DNA of 64,000 nt from Allium sativum (GCA_030737875.1 CM060912.1:121844993-121908992), one strand, 5' to 3'. Shown: positions 35,211 through 47,771, counted from the first letter of the stretch. Notes: a model not told the origin generated them from the sequence alone. Made by a program: numbers and translations.

Positions 35211-36652
35211 AAAATAATTTCGTCCTCGAAATTGCTAAGGTTGAAAACAAACCCCATTGACTGGCCAGACTTATTTGTTCACTTCTTTAACTTCAATCTC
35301 AACTGAACCAATTTAATTTTATTTAAAATATTAATTAATCCTTATCAACAAAAAATTTCAAAAATCCTGAAAATTTTCTACCACCTTTACATTTCGAAAA
35401 TTTTCGCCAGCACCTCCTTTGTACCGGTCAATAGCTCAAACTCCAACTCGCCTCTCTAGGCCATCTCCAACCCAAAAGAAAATCAAACAGCCAAGCGGCT
35501 TGCAAATTCGGCTCATAAATCTTATATCCAATAAAAATATAAACTTGTACCTTTTTGACGGCATATCATTATATTCTTTCCACCTATTATCAGTTCAGAA
35601 GATACAAGGGTCATCCCAATCAAATTCCAATCTGTTTTTATCCACAACACAACCATTCGCTTTTTACCAAGCCAAATTTTCATTTCTAACTCAAGTTTTA
35701 TTCTCGATACCAAACTGTTATTTTACCAAACCAATTCTAATCCAATTCAGTTACCACTTAACTGGCATTATTTTAGTCCCAATTTGCTTTCACCATTTAC
35801 TGATTAATTTATTCTTAATTCAAACAATCTTCTTCCTGGGAGTTTTTAAACAGTTTACCTCTTTCAAAAATCATTTTTCCTTTTTGAAATTCAACACAAC
35901 TTGTTTTTCCCAAAACAAATTCAAAACAGTATCTCTGGTAGTAATTCATCACTTACAAACTCGAAACTGAACACTGATGATGTGGCCACACTCATCAGAG
36001 TTATTTCCCAGCTATCAAAGTGAGTTCAATACTATATCACTTTTTAAAACTCATATTTAAATATTTCCATTTTGAAATCAATTCAAAATATCATTCTCTA
36101 AACAATTTAAAATCTCCCAAGATTTTAAAATTCTCATATAATTAATCCAAATCCATTTACAAACACTTTTTCAACTTTCCAGAGTTGTAATTTCAATTCT
36201 GATTAAAATTCAAATTTAATTCATTTCGATTTCATATATTTCACTTATATGAATTCTAATTGGTTATTTACATAACCATTTCGCATTTTTATAATCTTAT
36301 TCGATTATAATAATAACCAATATATCCAATATATTATAATATTTCCAATATTAGTCAATCTTTTATATCAAAGTATAACTTGGGGTAAAATTATTTCATT
36401 TACCCTCGTTTCAAAGCATATCGTGTCGACCCATCGTATTCGAGTGTTTATAATCCCCTATCGATATTGTGGTACCCCACCGTCGACCGGAATCCATAAA
36501 CAACTCAACCAATAAATCTACTCAATATAAAACCATTTATATCAAATAACAAATACGTCCACTCGTATATATACACTCAACTCAATCTAGGGGTGTTACT
36601 AACCCCATCTCTACTGAGTCACGCCACAGTGCCAAGGTAATTACTTAACCTT
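35211..36652 (-). other. LARD-A internal region, no recognisable protein
   Basis: About 1.4 kb, rich in T/C runs on the plus strand. The 183-codon plus-strand ORF at 35419-35970 is on the wrong strand for the element, has a low-complexity Phe/Leu/Ile/Ser/Thr-rich sequence and shows no domain I know, so I treat it as chance. The segment 35380-35600 resembles part of the E1 LTR-like region (3475-3720): both have CACCTCCTTTGTAC or ACCTCCTTTGTAC, GCAAGCGGCT or CAAGCGGCTTGC, and GGCTCATAAA. Confidence 0.6.
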
Positions 36653-36666
36653 AAGCTATGATACTT
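36653..36666 (-). promoter_or_regulatory. Degenerate primer binding site of LARD-A
   Basis: AAGTATCATAGCTT on the minus strand, two bases from the LTR edge at 36669. It matches 9 of 12 positions of TGGTATCAGAGC, so tRNA-iMet priming is likely ancestral but the site has decayed. Confidence 0.65.
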
Positions 36667-39138
36667 CCTGTAGTGACCCGAAATTCCGGTCCAATTTGAG
36701 CTGACCAAATAACACAAGTCCAACCCCAATTGTACTAGAAACTAGAAAACTAATTGAAAGAAAACAGAGGGTGAGAATAGATAAGATAGAACTTATAGAA
36801 TAGAAGAAGAAGAACATCATCATCAGAGTAAACATGAATCTCACAGCGGAATGAATAAAATATAACATAACTTTTGAAATACAAACAGTATCTGTATACA
36901 ATAACATTGCAGAGTACAACACTTACAACAACAGCGGAAATAAACAATAGCTATATAATCCTGAAGCCTCCTGCTCTAAGCTCTCCAAGTATATCTATAA
37001 AATCCCGACTACTTGTCTGCCTGTACAAATTTAGGTACCCAAGAGTTTAGGGAAAACAACAAAATAAACTCAGGGTCAGTCATGGGACTGGTGTGAATAA
37101 AACTCCAAACACTTGGTTAAATAAAGGATATCTTATAAGACCATGCCGTGATAACGGAACGGGTTTTCCCTTATGAGAACCCAAACAACTTTTTAAACAA
37201 TACCCTTCTGATATTATAATAATGTCTAAATAAAAATAGATATCAATCTAGCAGAAACGTTTTCATCTCACGTTCTACATATATAGTATACAATCAAAAC
37301 CGCAAGCACGTATTGGATAATGGATTTCCAACTATGACACGGTATGGAACCACCTTTCGCTTGTGTACCTCTAGAGAGGAATATACTGGGTTCAACAAGA
37401 ACATCTTGCAACCCGGCCACACATGACCAACCACTCATTTCGCTTGAGTGTATCGAATGTATATCACCTACGGTTGGGATCAGCAACCGTTTCCCGATTG
37501 GGACAGCATCAACAATAGATTTTTAGAAGTAAATGAAACTCTAGATCAGGTGATTATACACCCTAATAGGTGCGACCTACATAGCCATGTTGCCTACCCG
37601 ATTTCTATCATTTACCGGATGTGAGGCTAGAAGCTACGCTTATCTTTTACATGCCACATCTTCATTCACTTAGAATGTAACATCGTCATACCCACCAAAT
37701 CACAAATTGATTTATCCAAAAATAACACGGGTATACAGCTAAGAGAAACGAATTCCTCCGCCACCAAACGTGAATACGTTTGAATAGGTCTACTTACGCG
37801 ATCTATTGGATATACTCTGTCAGACCTTCTTCCATACAAGTTGTCCTGGGACTGGACAAACCGAAGGCACTATTCAGTATATCCATCTTAGGCACTGTTA
37901 TCTAAGATTTATACAACAACCCTTGCACTTTGCTCTGTCTTCAATTTTCTTTGGCATATATGATTCGCAACGCTTATGCTAATACGGAGAGATTCTTTGG
38001 ATAATAATCCAACCGGTCTCTCCATATTAATAACGTTAAAATGGTAAAAACTTTGATAGTCGGTGATTTAACTATCAAATGAAAACATGTCTGTGTACAT
38101 ACAACATTCTTAATTCCACATTGAATTATCGATCCAATCATCAACCATATATATATATATATACACATATATATATATTCATATTTCCTTATTTTCTACA
38201 TTTAGAAAATATACGTTATTAAAATTGGAAACATTTCCATAGCTTATTCACGCATCACTATCATTCCGCAACTATTAGTCCCTAACTGTAAACTAATAGG
38301 AGAACAATTATCTAAGTATAAAACCCGAAGGCCGAAACCAACATCAGATCGATACTCAGAAAACTATTCAACTTAACTAATCTCTAGTCAGTTTCTAATC
38401 TTGTCTAACTCTATTTCGATTAACTCTAATTGAATAACTATATTTGCTTAACTCTTATTCGATTAACTAAAATTCAATTTACTCTAGTTACTTAACTCTT
38501 ATTCGAATAACTAATATTCGATTTAACTCCATTCGCTTAACTCTAGATCGCAGCGATCACAATGGTTACGCCTGATTCCCTCAGGAAACATCCGACCGCC
38601 GTAGGCTATCTACAGCCCTGCGAATTACGCTAACAGTCGTGCAAAATGGCAACTTATCCTGAATAACTATGTTTGACTAACTCTATTCGACTAACCATAT
38701 TCGATTTAACTAAATTCGATTAACTCTTTTATATCTCGTCAACTTCGTTTTTTATAAATCCTGTTTCTTTTCCCAATAAAAATTCCTTTTATAATTCTAT
38801 TTACTTTCTAAATAAATATCCCTTTATTCTATTTATTTCCTAAAAAAATATTCCTTTATTAATTCTATTTACTTTCTAAATAAATATCCCCTTTATAAAA
38901 TCCTATGATTTTATAAATACTTTATTTTCAAAATATTTCCTTTTATAAAATCGGTTGATTTTATAAAATTCCTTTATTTCAATATACATTGAAATATTTC
39001 TTTTTACATCCCAGGGTTTCTTATGATAGTAAAAATATCGAATAACAATGATCAACATCATTCTAACACACAAAATCCATAACAGATTATGTATCACATC
39101 ATATATCAAAATATATGAAAAACAGTAAAATATATGTT

Positions 39139-39160
39139 GAGGAATCCAGTCGGATTCCTC
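39139..39160. promoter_or_regulatory. Conserved LTR hairpin (LARD-A right LTR)
   Basis: Same 9-bp perfect stem and AGTC loop as at 32948-32969. Confidence 0.65.
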
Positions 39161-40517
39161 CAACCTGTTTTCCTGCATCACAGATGTTAAACAACATAAT
39201 TAACATCGATTTCATTTCAATATGAAATATTCTGTTAAACAGAATCACTATTTGATTAACGATATATATATATATATATATATATATATCGTTATCTATA
39301 ATTTCAACCAATACACAAGCAATTCAACCAAACAGTTAACACACAACAATCAACAGATGATTAACAGTTCTAACAATATGTTGTAAAATATATTTGTTCA
39401 GAGTTGGTGAGTTTTACACACTTTGGCAGTTCATCGTTAAAGAACGATAAACTGTTGTTTGATTTGAATCAAACAATGTATTTCGCCATAAATTCAAACG
39501 AGCCCCAATCCACTCCCAGTCACTTCCATTGTGTTGCTCCCGTCGATACGAACTCGACATGGCAGACGATGTTTAATTCCCTCCTTCGGCCCAAGGCCCA
39601 ATTATCACATGCCTACCCATGTCCGCCTCTACAATCCTTCTTACCCAAAACAACATAACTTAAACAATGATTTTTTTACCTCCAACTCATTTTCGCTACT
39701 CCGTGTTACCTTCTGATAACCGCTTCCTCGGTTTTATGTAATATTCCTACTATAGAAAAACGCTGTCTGCTGCATTTTAACCATACTCCGCCGATAAATT
39801 CAAAGAGCAAATCTCCTCCATGCTTCATAAAACAACAACGGAATAACATTATTTTCCTCCATCTCCCTTCTCTTGAACAACAGTACCCATTCGTTTTCAT
39901 CTTCACAATACCCTACCACTTAAACCCACTTCACCGCATGCAACTTCCTATCACCATTCACATTCACTCCCTCGCCCTTTTCAGACAATATTTTCACTTC
40001 ACCCAACAATACCGCCATCTCGTTAGTCCCTCCATTTCCGAACTAACCTCATGCTCCTGCTTTCTCAAACACTCTCCACCCTGTCCATAGATAAACACTT
40101 CTCCGCGACAAACGTTCTAACCCGCAAGTTGCTGCTCCAGTAACCCCCCAACGTAAAACTGTGTATGCCACTCACGTCACTCCCCTGCTCTTCATATGTC
40201 CCACACATGCAACAAAAACCATGCCCCTCCCTATTGTGCGCCCTCTTCCCAAATGATAAAACATTTCCACAACTGAACGGATGGATGGATGGTGATATTG
40301 GAGATTTTTATGTTTTTTTTGATGGAGCTTAGTGGCGGCTCAAAAGAAACTGAACGGGAATTGTGAATTAGGTTTTAGAAAGTGTATTAAGGGGTATTAT
40401 ATATATAGTGGTTTCCTTTTTGATTTAAGGAGAGGTTTGAAGGCCACGTTTTCTTCTTTTGTTTGTGGCTAAGGAGAATAAGCGTCGTGGCTTAAAGAGT
40501 GTCACAATAATTATAGT

Positions 40518-41497
40518 GAAAATTAGGCTCACATCCCTAAAATGTTTCAAAATGTACGCCACATCCAGTCCAAAGATTTATGCAAACCCGGTCCCTAGAA
40601 TTGAGCGGCCGCCCAAATGTTTTTGCTCCCTTCCGCCTTCCTGCTGCTCCCCTTCGCCTTTTTCCAATTCTGGTCCAAAAAAAATGCGCCAGCCACTAAA
40701 AAAAAATCTAAAAATTGGAAATATTCCCAGGAACATTCGCCCCAAAAAAAAAAGTTGCATACTTCTGTGCAACTATTTCCTATAGTCGCATAAATGTATG
40801 CATATATTTATATAGTGTATATTATGTTGAAAATCTGGACCAATATGCGCATATATGTATGCAACTATTCTGTATATATGCATGCATGTGTGCATCAAAT
40901 TTAAAAGGGAAGTTGAACTGAGATTCATGTGTAACGGAAAGTTGCATACATGAATGCAACTATTCTATATATATGCATGCATGTGTGCAACAAATTTAAA
41001 AGGGACGACGACTTTGTGAATATACGCATGAATGCATGCATTTATTCTGTACAAGAGCACAAATGTGTGCAACAATGTCTGAAAACGGCGAATGCTTGAA
41101 AAAACAGGTCAAATTTGAATATATGCACAAAAAGATGTATGTAATGTGGTTTAGCTGCATACATGTATGCATTTATACTGCAGTTTGGGCGCAAAACTGA
41201 AATATAAGCATGAATGTATGCAACTATTTACGAATAGGTGCATCTTTTGATGCAAAAACCTGCTGTTTCGTTGTTTTTGTGTATTTTTGGGTTTTTGCGT
41301 GGTTTTCGATTGATTTTCAATCTGAATTTTTTGGCGTGAACATGTTTTATTTAATAATGAATATTCGTGATTTTTTTATATTTTTTTAATATATTTTTCA
41401 TGATTTTTCAAAAAATAGGGACCTAATTTACAATAAGTTTAGCACTGGATGTGAGCCTAATTTTGAAACTTAATAGGGACCTGTGAAAAACGGACCC
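40518..41497. mobile_element. Non-autonomous Mutator-like element (MULE/MITE), 980 bp
   Basis: ATAATTATA flanks it on both sides (40509-40517 and 41498-41506), a perfect 9-bp duplication as made by Mutator-type transposases. The left LARD-A LTR shows the near-empty site (CAATAATTATATTAAGTATT near 34367-34386). Ends carry inverted AAAATTAGGCTCACATCC (left, about 40520-40538) and GGATGTGAGCCTAATTTT (right, about 41447-41464). The right end has about 33 further bases (GGGACCTGTGAAAAACGGACCC), so the inverted repeat is asymmetric. No transposase is present. The interior is a periodic GCATGCATGTGTGCAAC-type region. Class is assigned from the 9-bp duplication. Confidence 0.75.
40755..41240. repeat. 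Degenerate repeats rich in GCATGC and TGCAAC inside the Mutator-like element
   Basis: Units of about 100 bp contain GCATACATGAATGCAACTAT, then TATGCATGCATGTGTGCA and CAAATTTAAAAGGGA. Two are well conserved (about 40840-40910 and 40945-41010); weaker ones extend to 41240. The GCATGC and TGCA motifs are self-complementary. Confidence 0.75.
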
Positions 41498-42324
41498 ATA
41501 ATTATAAGTATTTTAAAAAAAATAGCGTACCCCGCTGCATATAATTTCGTTCACGAACGGGCTGCTATGGACAGAACAAAAAAATATGATTGTAACGAGT
41601 GGTGTGTCACGGTCCCAGAAATATAATAATATCGGTATGTTAACTCATTTTGTGAAACCTCAAAATGTCGATATAGGGTGCAAAATACTCCAAAATAAAA
41701 AGTGTTTGTTTAATTAATTAAAAATTATAGTAAATTCTAAAATTTAAATTATCGTTATGTCCCAAAAGAACCTTGTCTAAATTCAAACCCGATATCTAGT
41801 TATATTGAATAAACCGTTATGGCCGATAAACAATTCTATAGCGACTATTTCAAAATTTGATTTATCCGTAAATCAAAATCTACACAATGAAATCCTGATT
41901 TTTCTCTTCCACTAGAAAGATATACTCCACCAGCTTCGAACGTTTCTTGTTTCATAGAAATCCGATTTAAAATGGACCCTATATATCCAGTTGAAGTTCA
42001 AATCGCCAAATAGCGAACTGCCACGCCGTTACGCGCTCGTTTATAATTATATTATAAACTATACGTTCAACTGTCGTCGATTGAATATATTTGTTTATAT
42101 AATTCAACTCTAAACTGAACTATATATTTTAAATAATCCAATTCACACTATATTGTGAATTCCACTATTTTTGATTATTTCTGAATTAAATATATTATTC
42201 TATTATTTAAATTAATTAAATAATCCATATAATTTAATTAAATAACCATTTAATTCTCTATATCACTATTTATAAATAAATAAATAAATTATACATCGCT
42301 GAAAATACGGGTCGTTACAATGCA

Positions 42325-42517
42325 GCTGGAGGTTCAAACTAGTATACAAATTCTGGTATGATTACCCTTATTTACTTACTTTGCTAGACTATGTTATATG
42401 CATCTGCTTAGATTAGTACATATACGTATTTATCATACTCATATGCCATATTATACACGATTCACTGTAATTACACGGCACACATTCCTCCTTTGATCAG
42501 TACATATCTGTTTGACT
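42325..42517. other. Flank between LARD-A and the solo LTR, old Copia LTR remnant
   Basis: Continuation of 29934-30490; no gene. The same DNA resumes at 49321-49502 after the solo LTR and again at 60453 after LARD-B. Confidence 0.4.
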
Positions 42518-43359
42518 TAACATGTGACACCCCATGTCCGTTAATGTCACTCATAAGAGAATGCATTAAGTTTCGTGAAGCGCAATAGGTAAACTGTACA
42601 GAAATTCACTAGACAGATATAAAATAAGCAGCTGAAAATTTCAACTTCATTATTAAATAAAATGTAGTCTCAAATAGGCTATATTAAAACCAGTTACATC
42701 AAAACCAAGTATCTCAAAACTGTCTCACAAAACATCTCATAAAAGAAAATATCGGAGTTCAGTAACATGAGATTATATCCCTTATAGCAGCCGCAACATA
42801 AGATCATCTCAAACATGATTAGGTGTTAACCTAATTACTTAACAGAAACAACAGAATTAAACAGCAGGATTAGGCGTACCCTAATTACATAACATGATGG
42901 TGTTACCCTAATTACAAAACAACAGGACTAGGTGTACCCTAATGACTATCCATGCAATTGGCTCCCTATACGTAAATATCATGTGTCAACCCCGACAGTA
43001 GGGTGCATCACTCCCTAACCCAACAACTTATATAACACAGACCTATTTACTGGTGATACAGCGACTTAATTTCCCTAATCGGACTCATGCACTGACTCCA
43101 CCGGAACACGCCCATACTTACCTTCCCCATGTGAACCTCTTACTATCTAGTTCAGTAAAGCGTGCCCTTGCCCCTACCTAGTGCGAGGCCCTCTAGCAAA
43201 ATACCAACAAGGATACTGACTGATATGGGTTCCAAACAGAAAATTGACACAAGCCAAACACCCTAAGCTTGTGCCCCCAAATAATTAGGATTTAAGAGTC
43301 CCCAAAACCCGATACGACCGCAGAACGAGGGACCTCTTAGCTTATTAATAATCAGATTT

Positions 43360-44500
43360 TGTTAATGCCCTCAGTATTGATTTTGATGACAACAACCATA
43401 TAAACTTTATTGCTAACATATCTTTCGAGTTGTGCAATTACATAAGATATACTATGAAGATATTTATAAAGATAAACAAGAATACAAAAGAAAAATTACA
43501 GAGGAAGGACAATCAAAGCAATTGAAGACCAAAGTCTATTAAAGATAAATGTTGAAGAACATAGGTGTTTGAAACGATGAGGAGTTGGTTGAACCTTAGA
43601 ATACTTTGTTAAAGATTCCATGGCAATTATACTTGAAGATAATCAACCATTGACCTCAACCAAATCACCAAAATCCACAGATATAAGGACATTCGAAGTG
43701 CAGAAAATTTGAAACACTTATAAGTGTTGTTGTGCATATTTGACACTTATATGTCGACATTCCTATTTTGGTATTTTTTGACATGTCGACATATAACGGT
43801 TTTCCATATTTTTAAATTCAAAATGAGAAGTTATTTCCCTCCACCCTTTCACCAAAAGACACACCCTTTCATACACTATTTAAAGGCTCATGGAAACGAA
43901 TTTTTACATCATATTTCCACATTTTCTTCTACTCCTTCTCCATTTATTCTTCATATAAATCCATTGAATACTATCCTATTATTCTTGCAAATCCACTCTC
44001 TTTCACTCCTGTTCTTCATTGATTTGCAAGCCACACAATATTAGAGAGTTGTACTTGAATTCATATCATTCTCTCTTTGATTTTATCTTATTTCCTTAAA
44101 GAATTTAAAGATATATTGTCATTGGAGGTCTATAGGATCATTGTACCAAATATGCAAGAATCTATATTGAAGATACGACTACTTGCCATTGTTTGTTGTT
44201 GTTGATAAGGAGAAGGTGTATCTTATAGCCCGTGAAATAAAGATTGTAAAGGTGTTCTTACCACTCGTGGAAAGCAAGCGATTATAGTGAAATTCTACAC
44301 GGCAAAGTACAAGACTGGATGTAGGATTAGTTAATCCGAACCAGTATAAAAATCCTAATGTTACTTACTTTACTGCATTTTATTTTATTGCTAATTTCTT
44401 TCTATTTGAATAGATATAGTAAATACACTTCATCTCTCTAGTGTCTGAGTAGCCTTAAAATCCATTAACATGGTGGTATAGACACCCCAGTTCCCAAACA
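43360..44500 (+). repeat. 5' LTR of the Copia element
   Basis: It pairs with 46631-47771. A TATA-like CTATTTAAAGG lies near 43878. The 106-codon ORF inside it is duplicated in the other LTR in altered form and looks like chance. Confidence 0.93.
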
Positions 44501-44502
44501 AT

Positions 44503-44514
44503 TGGTATCAGAGC
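44503..44514 (+). promoter_or_regulatory. Primer binding site of the Copia element
   Basis: Exact TGGTATCAGAGC (tRNA-iMet) two bases after the 5' LTR. Confidence 0.93.
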
Positions 44515-44555
44515 AAGGTTTTCAAAATTATCATAATCTGATTTTTTGAAAATTA

Positions 44556-46204
44556 TTACTGGCTAGTGGCACTAGTAACATCATTACTAATTCTTTTATA
44601 AAAGGGCAATCTACCACTAGACCTCCTCAATTTGATGGCAGTAATTATGCTTATTGGGCTTACAGGATGGAAATTTATTTCTAGTCTAATGGTTTAGATA
44701 TTTGGAACATTACCCAAATAGACTATACAGAGCCTCAAACTGAATATTCAAAATGGACATTAGACAAAAGACACAAGCATTTAATAATTCTAAGGCCATG
44801 AACATTTTATTTTGCTCCTTAGATAGAAATGAATTTAATCGAGTTTTTGTATGTAATTCTGCATATGAAATTTAGAGAATACTGAAAGTCACACATAAAG
44901 GCACCAATAAAGTAAAACAGACAAAAATATCTATGCTGACTCACCAGTTTCAACTTTTTCAAATGAAACCAAATGAATCTGTTTCGGATATGTATTCTGG
45001 GTTTCAAGATATAGTACATGCCTTAATATCATTAGGAAAGAAAATTACTGAAGATGACCAAGTCAGAAAGATCTTGAATTCACTTCCCAGTGAATAGGAT
45101 CAGAAGACTCTGGTCGAAGAAGCCAATGATATTAGTACTATGTCAATAGAAGAAAGAATTGGTAATCTAATGTTCTATGAAGTGAAGTTGCAGGTTAGAA
45201 AAGAGAATCATGGAAATGAGAAGAAATCACTGGCACTTAATGCAGTGATCGATAATGATGAACCAAATGATGATATCAAGCATATTACCAAGAAGATCAA
45301 GAAATTCTTGAAGTAATGGATAACGAAGAAACTTCGAAAAACTAACAACAATAGTTTTATAAATGGAAATGTTGTTAAATGTTTCGAATGTGATAAACCC
45401 GGTCATTTGAAAAGAGACTGTCCCAACTTGAGAAAACAAAAGTACTTTTCAAATACTTTCAATAAGGAGAGGAAACAAGCATTCAATGCAACATGGGATG
45501 ATTCAGATACATCATCAAGTGATTGTAATCCAGAAACGGAAAAGGTTAATGTATACTTCATGGCAATGGATACTTAGGAAAAAGTACAATAATAGTCTGG
45601 CAGAAATAGATAGATTAAAAATATCTAATGAAAAGTTGAGTAAAGAAAAATAATGGCTAGAAGATGAAATTGAAAGATTTATTGCTCATAAAAATGGAAT
45701 GGATTTAACATTTGAAGTTTTGAAAAACTGAAAAGTGAAAATGAGTCCTTGAAATCAGAAAACCCAATGAAATCACATATCACTAATCTGAATAAGAAAA
45801 TAACATCTCTAGACAATGTTATTCTTAATAGTCGTAAGGATTTTGATGAAATGAAAACTGATATTGATAAATTTAACAAAGGGAAGGAAAATCTTGAGAA
45901 ATTATTATCTGCATATAAACACAATAGGAATAAGCATGAACTTGGCCACACCCCTAAGGCTAAATCAAAGAAAAATAGTACTCAATATACTAAGTTTGTT
46001 AAAGCCACCAAGTTCAAACCAAAACCTAGGAAATTAAAGTTAAATCCTCCAAATAGGTTCATTAACTTATGGGTTCCAAAATGGTTGGATAGCACTGAAA
46101 AAGAAAAATATATTAATAATTTTATTAATAAGGTTCATTTATTTAATAATTATATTTTGAAAGGGAATTCAAACTCTTCATGGGTTTGGCATCCCAAAAC
46201 TTAA
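44556..46204 (+). pseudogene. Copia (SIRE-like) gag, broken
   Basis: The frame opens as ASGTSNIITNSFIKGQST, followed by PPQFDGSNYAYWAYRMEIYF, the conserved Copia Gag start (F.G.NY..W...M). Stops and frameshifts follow near 44680 and 44800. The core continues with HQFQLFQMKPNESVSDMY and RKILNSLPSE. The zinc knuckle CFECDKPGHLKRDC (CX2CX4HX4C) lies at about 45379-45420. An acidic TWDDSDTSSSD segment follows, then a Lys/Glu-rich coiled coil in the open frame 45749-46204 ending SSWVWHPKT. That long coiled tail is typical of SIRE Gag. It would form particles; here several stops disable it. Confidence 0.88.
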
Positions 46205-46260
46205 CCCCATGGACCTTAAAATAAAAAAGGTACTAGTGTGCATATTTTATAATTTTTCAG

Positions 46261-46320
46261 GTACCAAATAGTCGATGCTTAAAGCATATGACAAGAAATT
46301 TATTGAACGTTGGATAAATC
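46261..46320 (+). pseudogene. Fossil start of Copia protease
   Basis: Translation gives NSRCLKHMTRNLL, aligned to the Copia protease motif DSGCSKHMTG..SL. The catalytic Asp is Asn and the Gly is Arg, so it is dead. The sequence then passes directly into 3' non-coding DNA, so the rest of pol was deleted right after this point. Confidence 0.65.
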
Positions 46321-46630
46321 TGAAAATTATTAGTTATTGGCATCAGCAAAGTCGGTAACTCTAAAACTAATCTGATTATTTAGTTTTTTTCATGTTTTGA
46401 TTTCCGCACTTGTGTTTTATTTATATGAATATACAAACTCTACATATTGTCTAGCAGTAAACTAAATAATTCTTTTTACCCTTTTTGTTGATGACAAAGG
46501 GGAAGAAAATGTATAAATATACTAGACAAAATGATAGAGGGTGCACAGAGTTAGGGTAATCAAATATAAAAAGTATTATATTTTATCTCTCAAATATTTA
46601 TACAGTTGTCATCATCAAAAAAGGGAAGAT

Positions 46631-47771
46631 TGTTAATACCCTAGGTACCCGAGTATTGATTTTTATGACAACAACCATATAAATATTATTACTAACATAA
46701 CTTTCGAGTTGTGCGGTTACATTAGATATATTATGAAGATATTTATAAAGATAAACAAGAATACAAAAGAAGAATTATAGAGGAAGGATAATCAAAGCAG
46801 CTGAAGATCAAAGCCTATTAAAGATGAATGCTGAAGAACATAAGGGTTTGAAGTGATGATGAGTTAGTTGAACCTTAGAATATCTTGTTAAAGAACCCAT
46901 GGCAATACTTGAAGATAATCAACCATTGACCTCAACCGAATCACCAAAATCCACAAACATAAGGAAATTTAAAGTGCAGAAAATTTGAAACACTTATAAG
47001 TGTTGTTGTGCATATTTGCAACACTTATATGTCGGGATACCTATTTTGGTATTTTTTGACATGTTGACATATAACGGTTTTCCAGATAAATTCAAAATGA
47101 GAAGTTATTTCCCTCCACCCTTTAACCAAAAAACACATCCTTTCATACACTATTTAAAGGCTCCTGGAAATGAATTTTTACACTATATTTTCACATTTTC
47201 TTCAACTTCTCCATTTATTCTCTACATAAATCCATTGAATACTATCTTATTATTCTTGCAAATCCACTCTCTTTCACTCCTATTTTTCATTGATTTGCAA
47301 ACCACAGAATATCAGAGAATTGTACTTGGATTCATATCATTCTCACTCTTATTTTATCCTATTTCCTCAAAGAATTCAAAGATATGTTGTCATTAGAGGT
47401 CTATAGGATCATTGTACCAAATCTGCAAGAATCTGTATTGGAGATGCGAGTACTTGCCATTGTTTGTTGCTATTGATAAGGAAAAGGTGTATCTTCTAGC
47501 CCTGAAATCAAGATTGTAAAGGTGTTCTTGCCACTCGTGGAAAGCAAATAATTATAGTGAAATTCTACACGGTGAAGTGCAGGACTGGATGTAGGATTGG
47601 TTAATCCGAACTAGTATAAAAATCCTGGTGTTATTTACTTTACTGCGTTTTATTACTTATTTCTTTCTATTTAAATTTGAATAGATATAGTAAATACACT
47701 TCATCTCTCTAGTGTCTGAGTAGCCTTAAGATCCATTAACACTATGGTATAGACACCCCAGTTCCCAAACA
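46631..47771 (+). repeat. 3' LTR of the Copia element
   Basis: Same length as the 5' LTR, with scattered differences. It is directly preceded by the polypurine tract AAAAAAGGGAAGAT. Confidence 0.93.

Larger units (their letters stand above)
30491..42319 (-). mobile_element. LARD-A: non-autonomous Gypsy-type element with 4.7-kb LTRs and 1.5-kb interior
   Basis: LTRs 30491-35197 (4707 bp) and 36669-42319 (5651 bp, or about 4.66 kb without the Mutator-like insertion and its duplicated site) flank 1471 bp. ATGCA at 30486-30490 and 42320-42324 is a perfect target-site duplication. Orientation is minus: the polypurine tract lies at 35198-35210 and the primer site at 36653-36666. No gag or pol is recognisable, so it fits the LARD class (large retrotransposon derivatives), with an unusually short interior. 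The LTRs differ at roughly a few percent of positions by eye (six in the first ~117 bases), so it is older than LARD-B. Confidence 0.92.
36669..42319 (-). repeat. LARD-A LTR, right copy (5' LTR), with Mutator-like insertion
   Basis: Collinear with 30491-35197 except for the insertion at 40518-41497 and TA-repeat length changes. The hairpin, TTAACTC array and GC-richer core are all conserved. The right edge ACGGGTCGTTACA is followed by ATGCA. Confidence 0.92.
43360..47771 (+). mobile_element. SIRE-like Copia element, gag-only and non-autonomous, 4.4 kb
   Basis: LTRs 43360-44500 and 46631-47771 are both 1141 bp, begin TGTTAATRCCC and end CCCAAACA. GATTT (43355-43359) and GGTTT (47772-47776) are a 5-bp duplication with one change. 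The interior (2130 bp) has a primer site, a broken gag, a fossil protease start and then the typical 3' segment with TTTTTGTTGATGACAAAGGG and a CATCAAAAAAGGGAAGAT polypurine tract. Integrase, reverse transcriptase and RNase H are missing. It is nested in the solo LTR. Confidence 0.93.

Noticed and set aside
35419..35970. 183-codon plus-strand ORF in the LARD-A interior
   Set aside because: It is on the opposite strand to the element, Phe/Leu/Ile/Ser/Thr-rich and low in complexity, has no recognisable domain, and lies in T/C-rich DNA where chance ORFs are long.
40518..41497. Helitron as the identity of the 980-bp insertion
   Set aside because: Helitrons make no target-site duplication; here a perfect 9-bp duplication and inverted ends are visible.
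30411..42356. A possible host exon split by LARD-A, with an acceptor-like TTTGTTCCTTTAG and an open frame across the insertion site
   Set aside because: The rejoined DNA matches the 3' part of the Copia LTR (AACTAGTATACAAATTCTGG against AACCAGTATAAAAATCCTGG), so it is an old LTR, not a gene.
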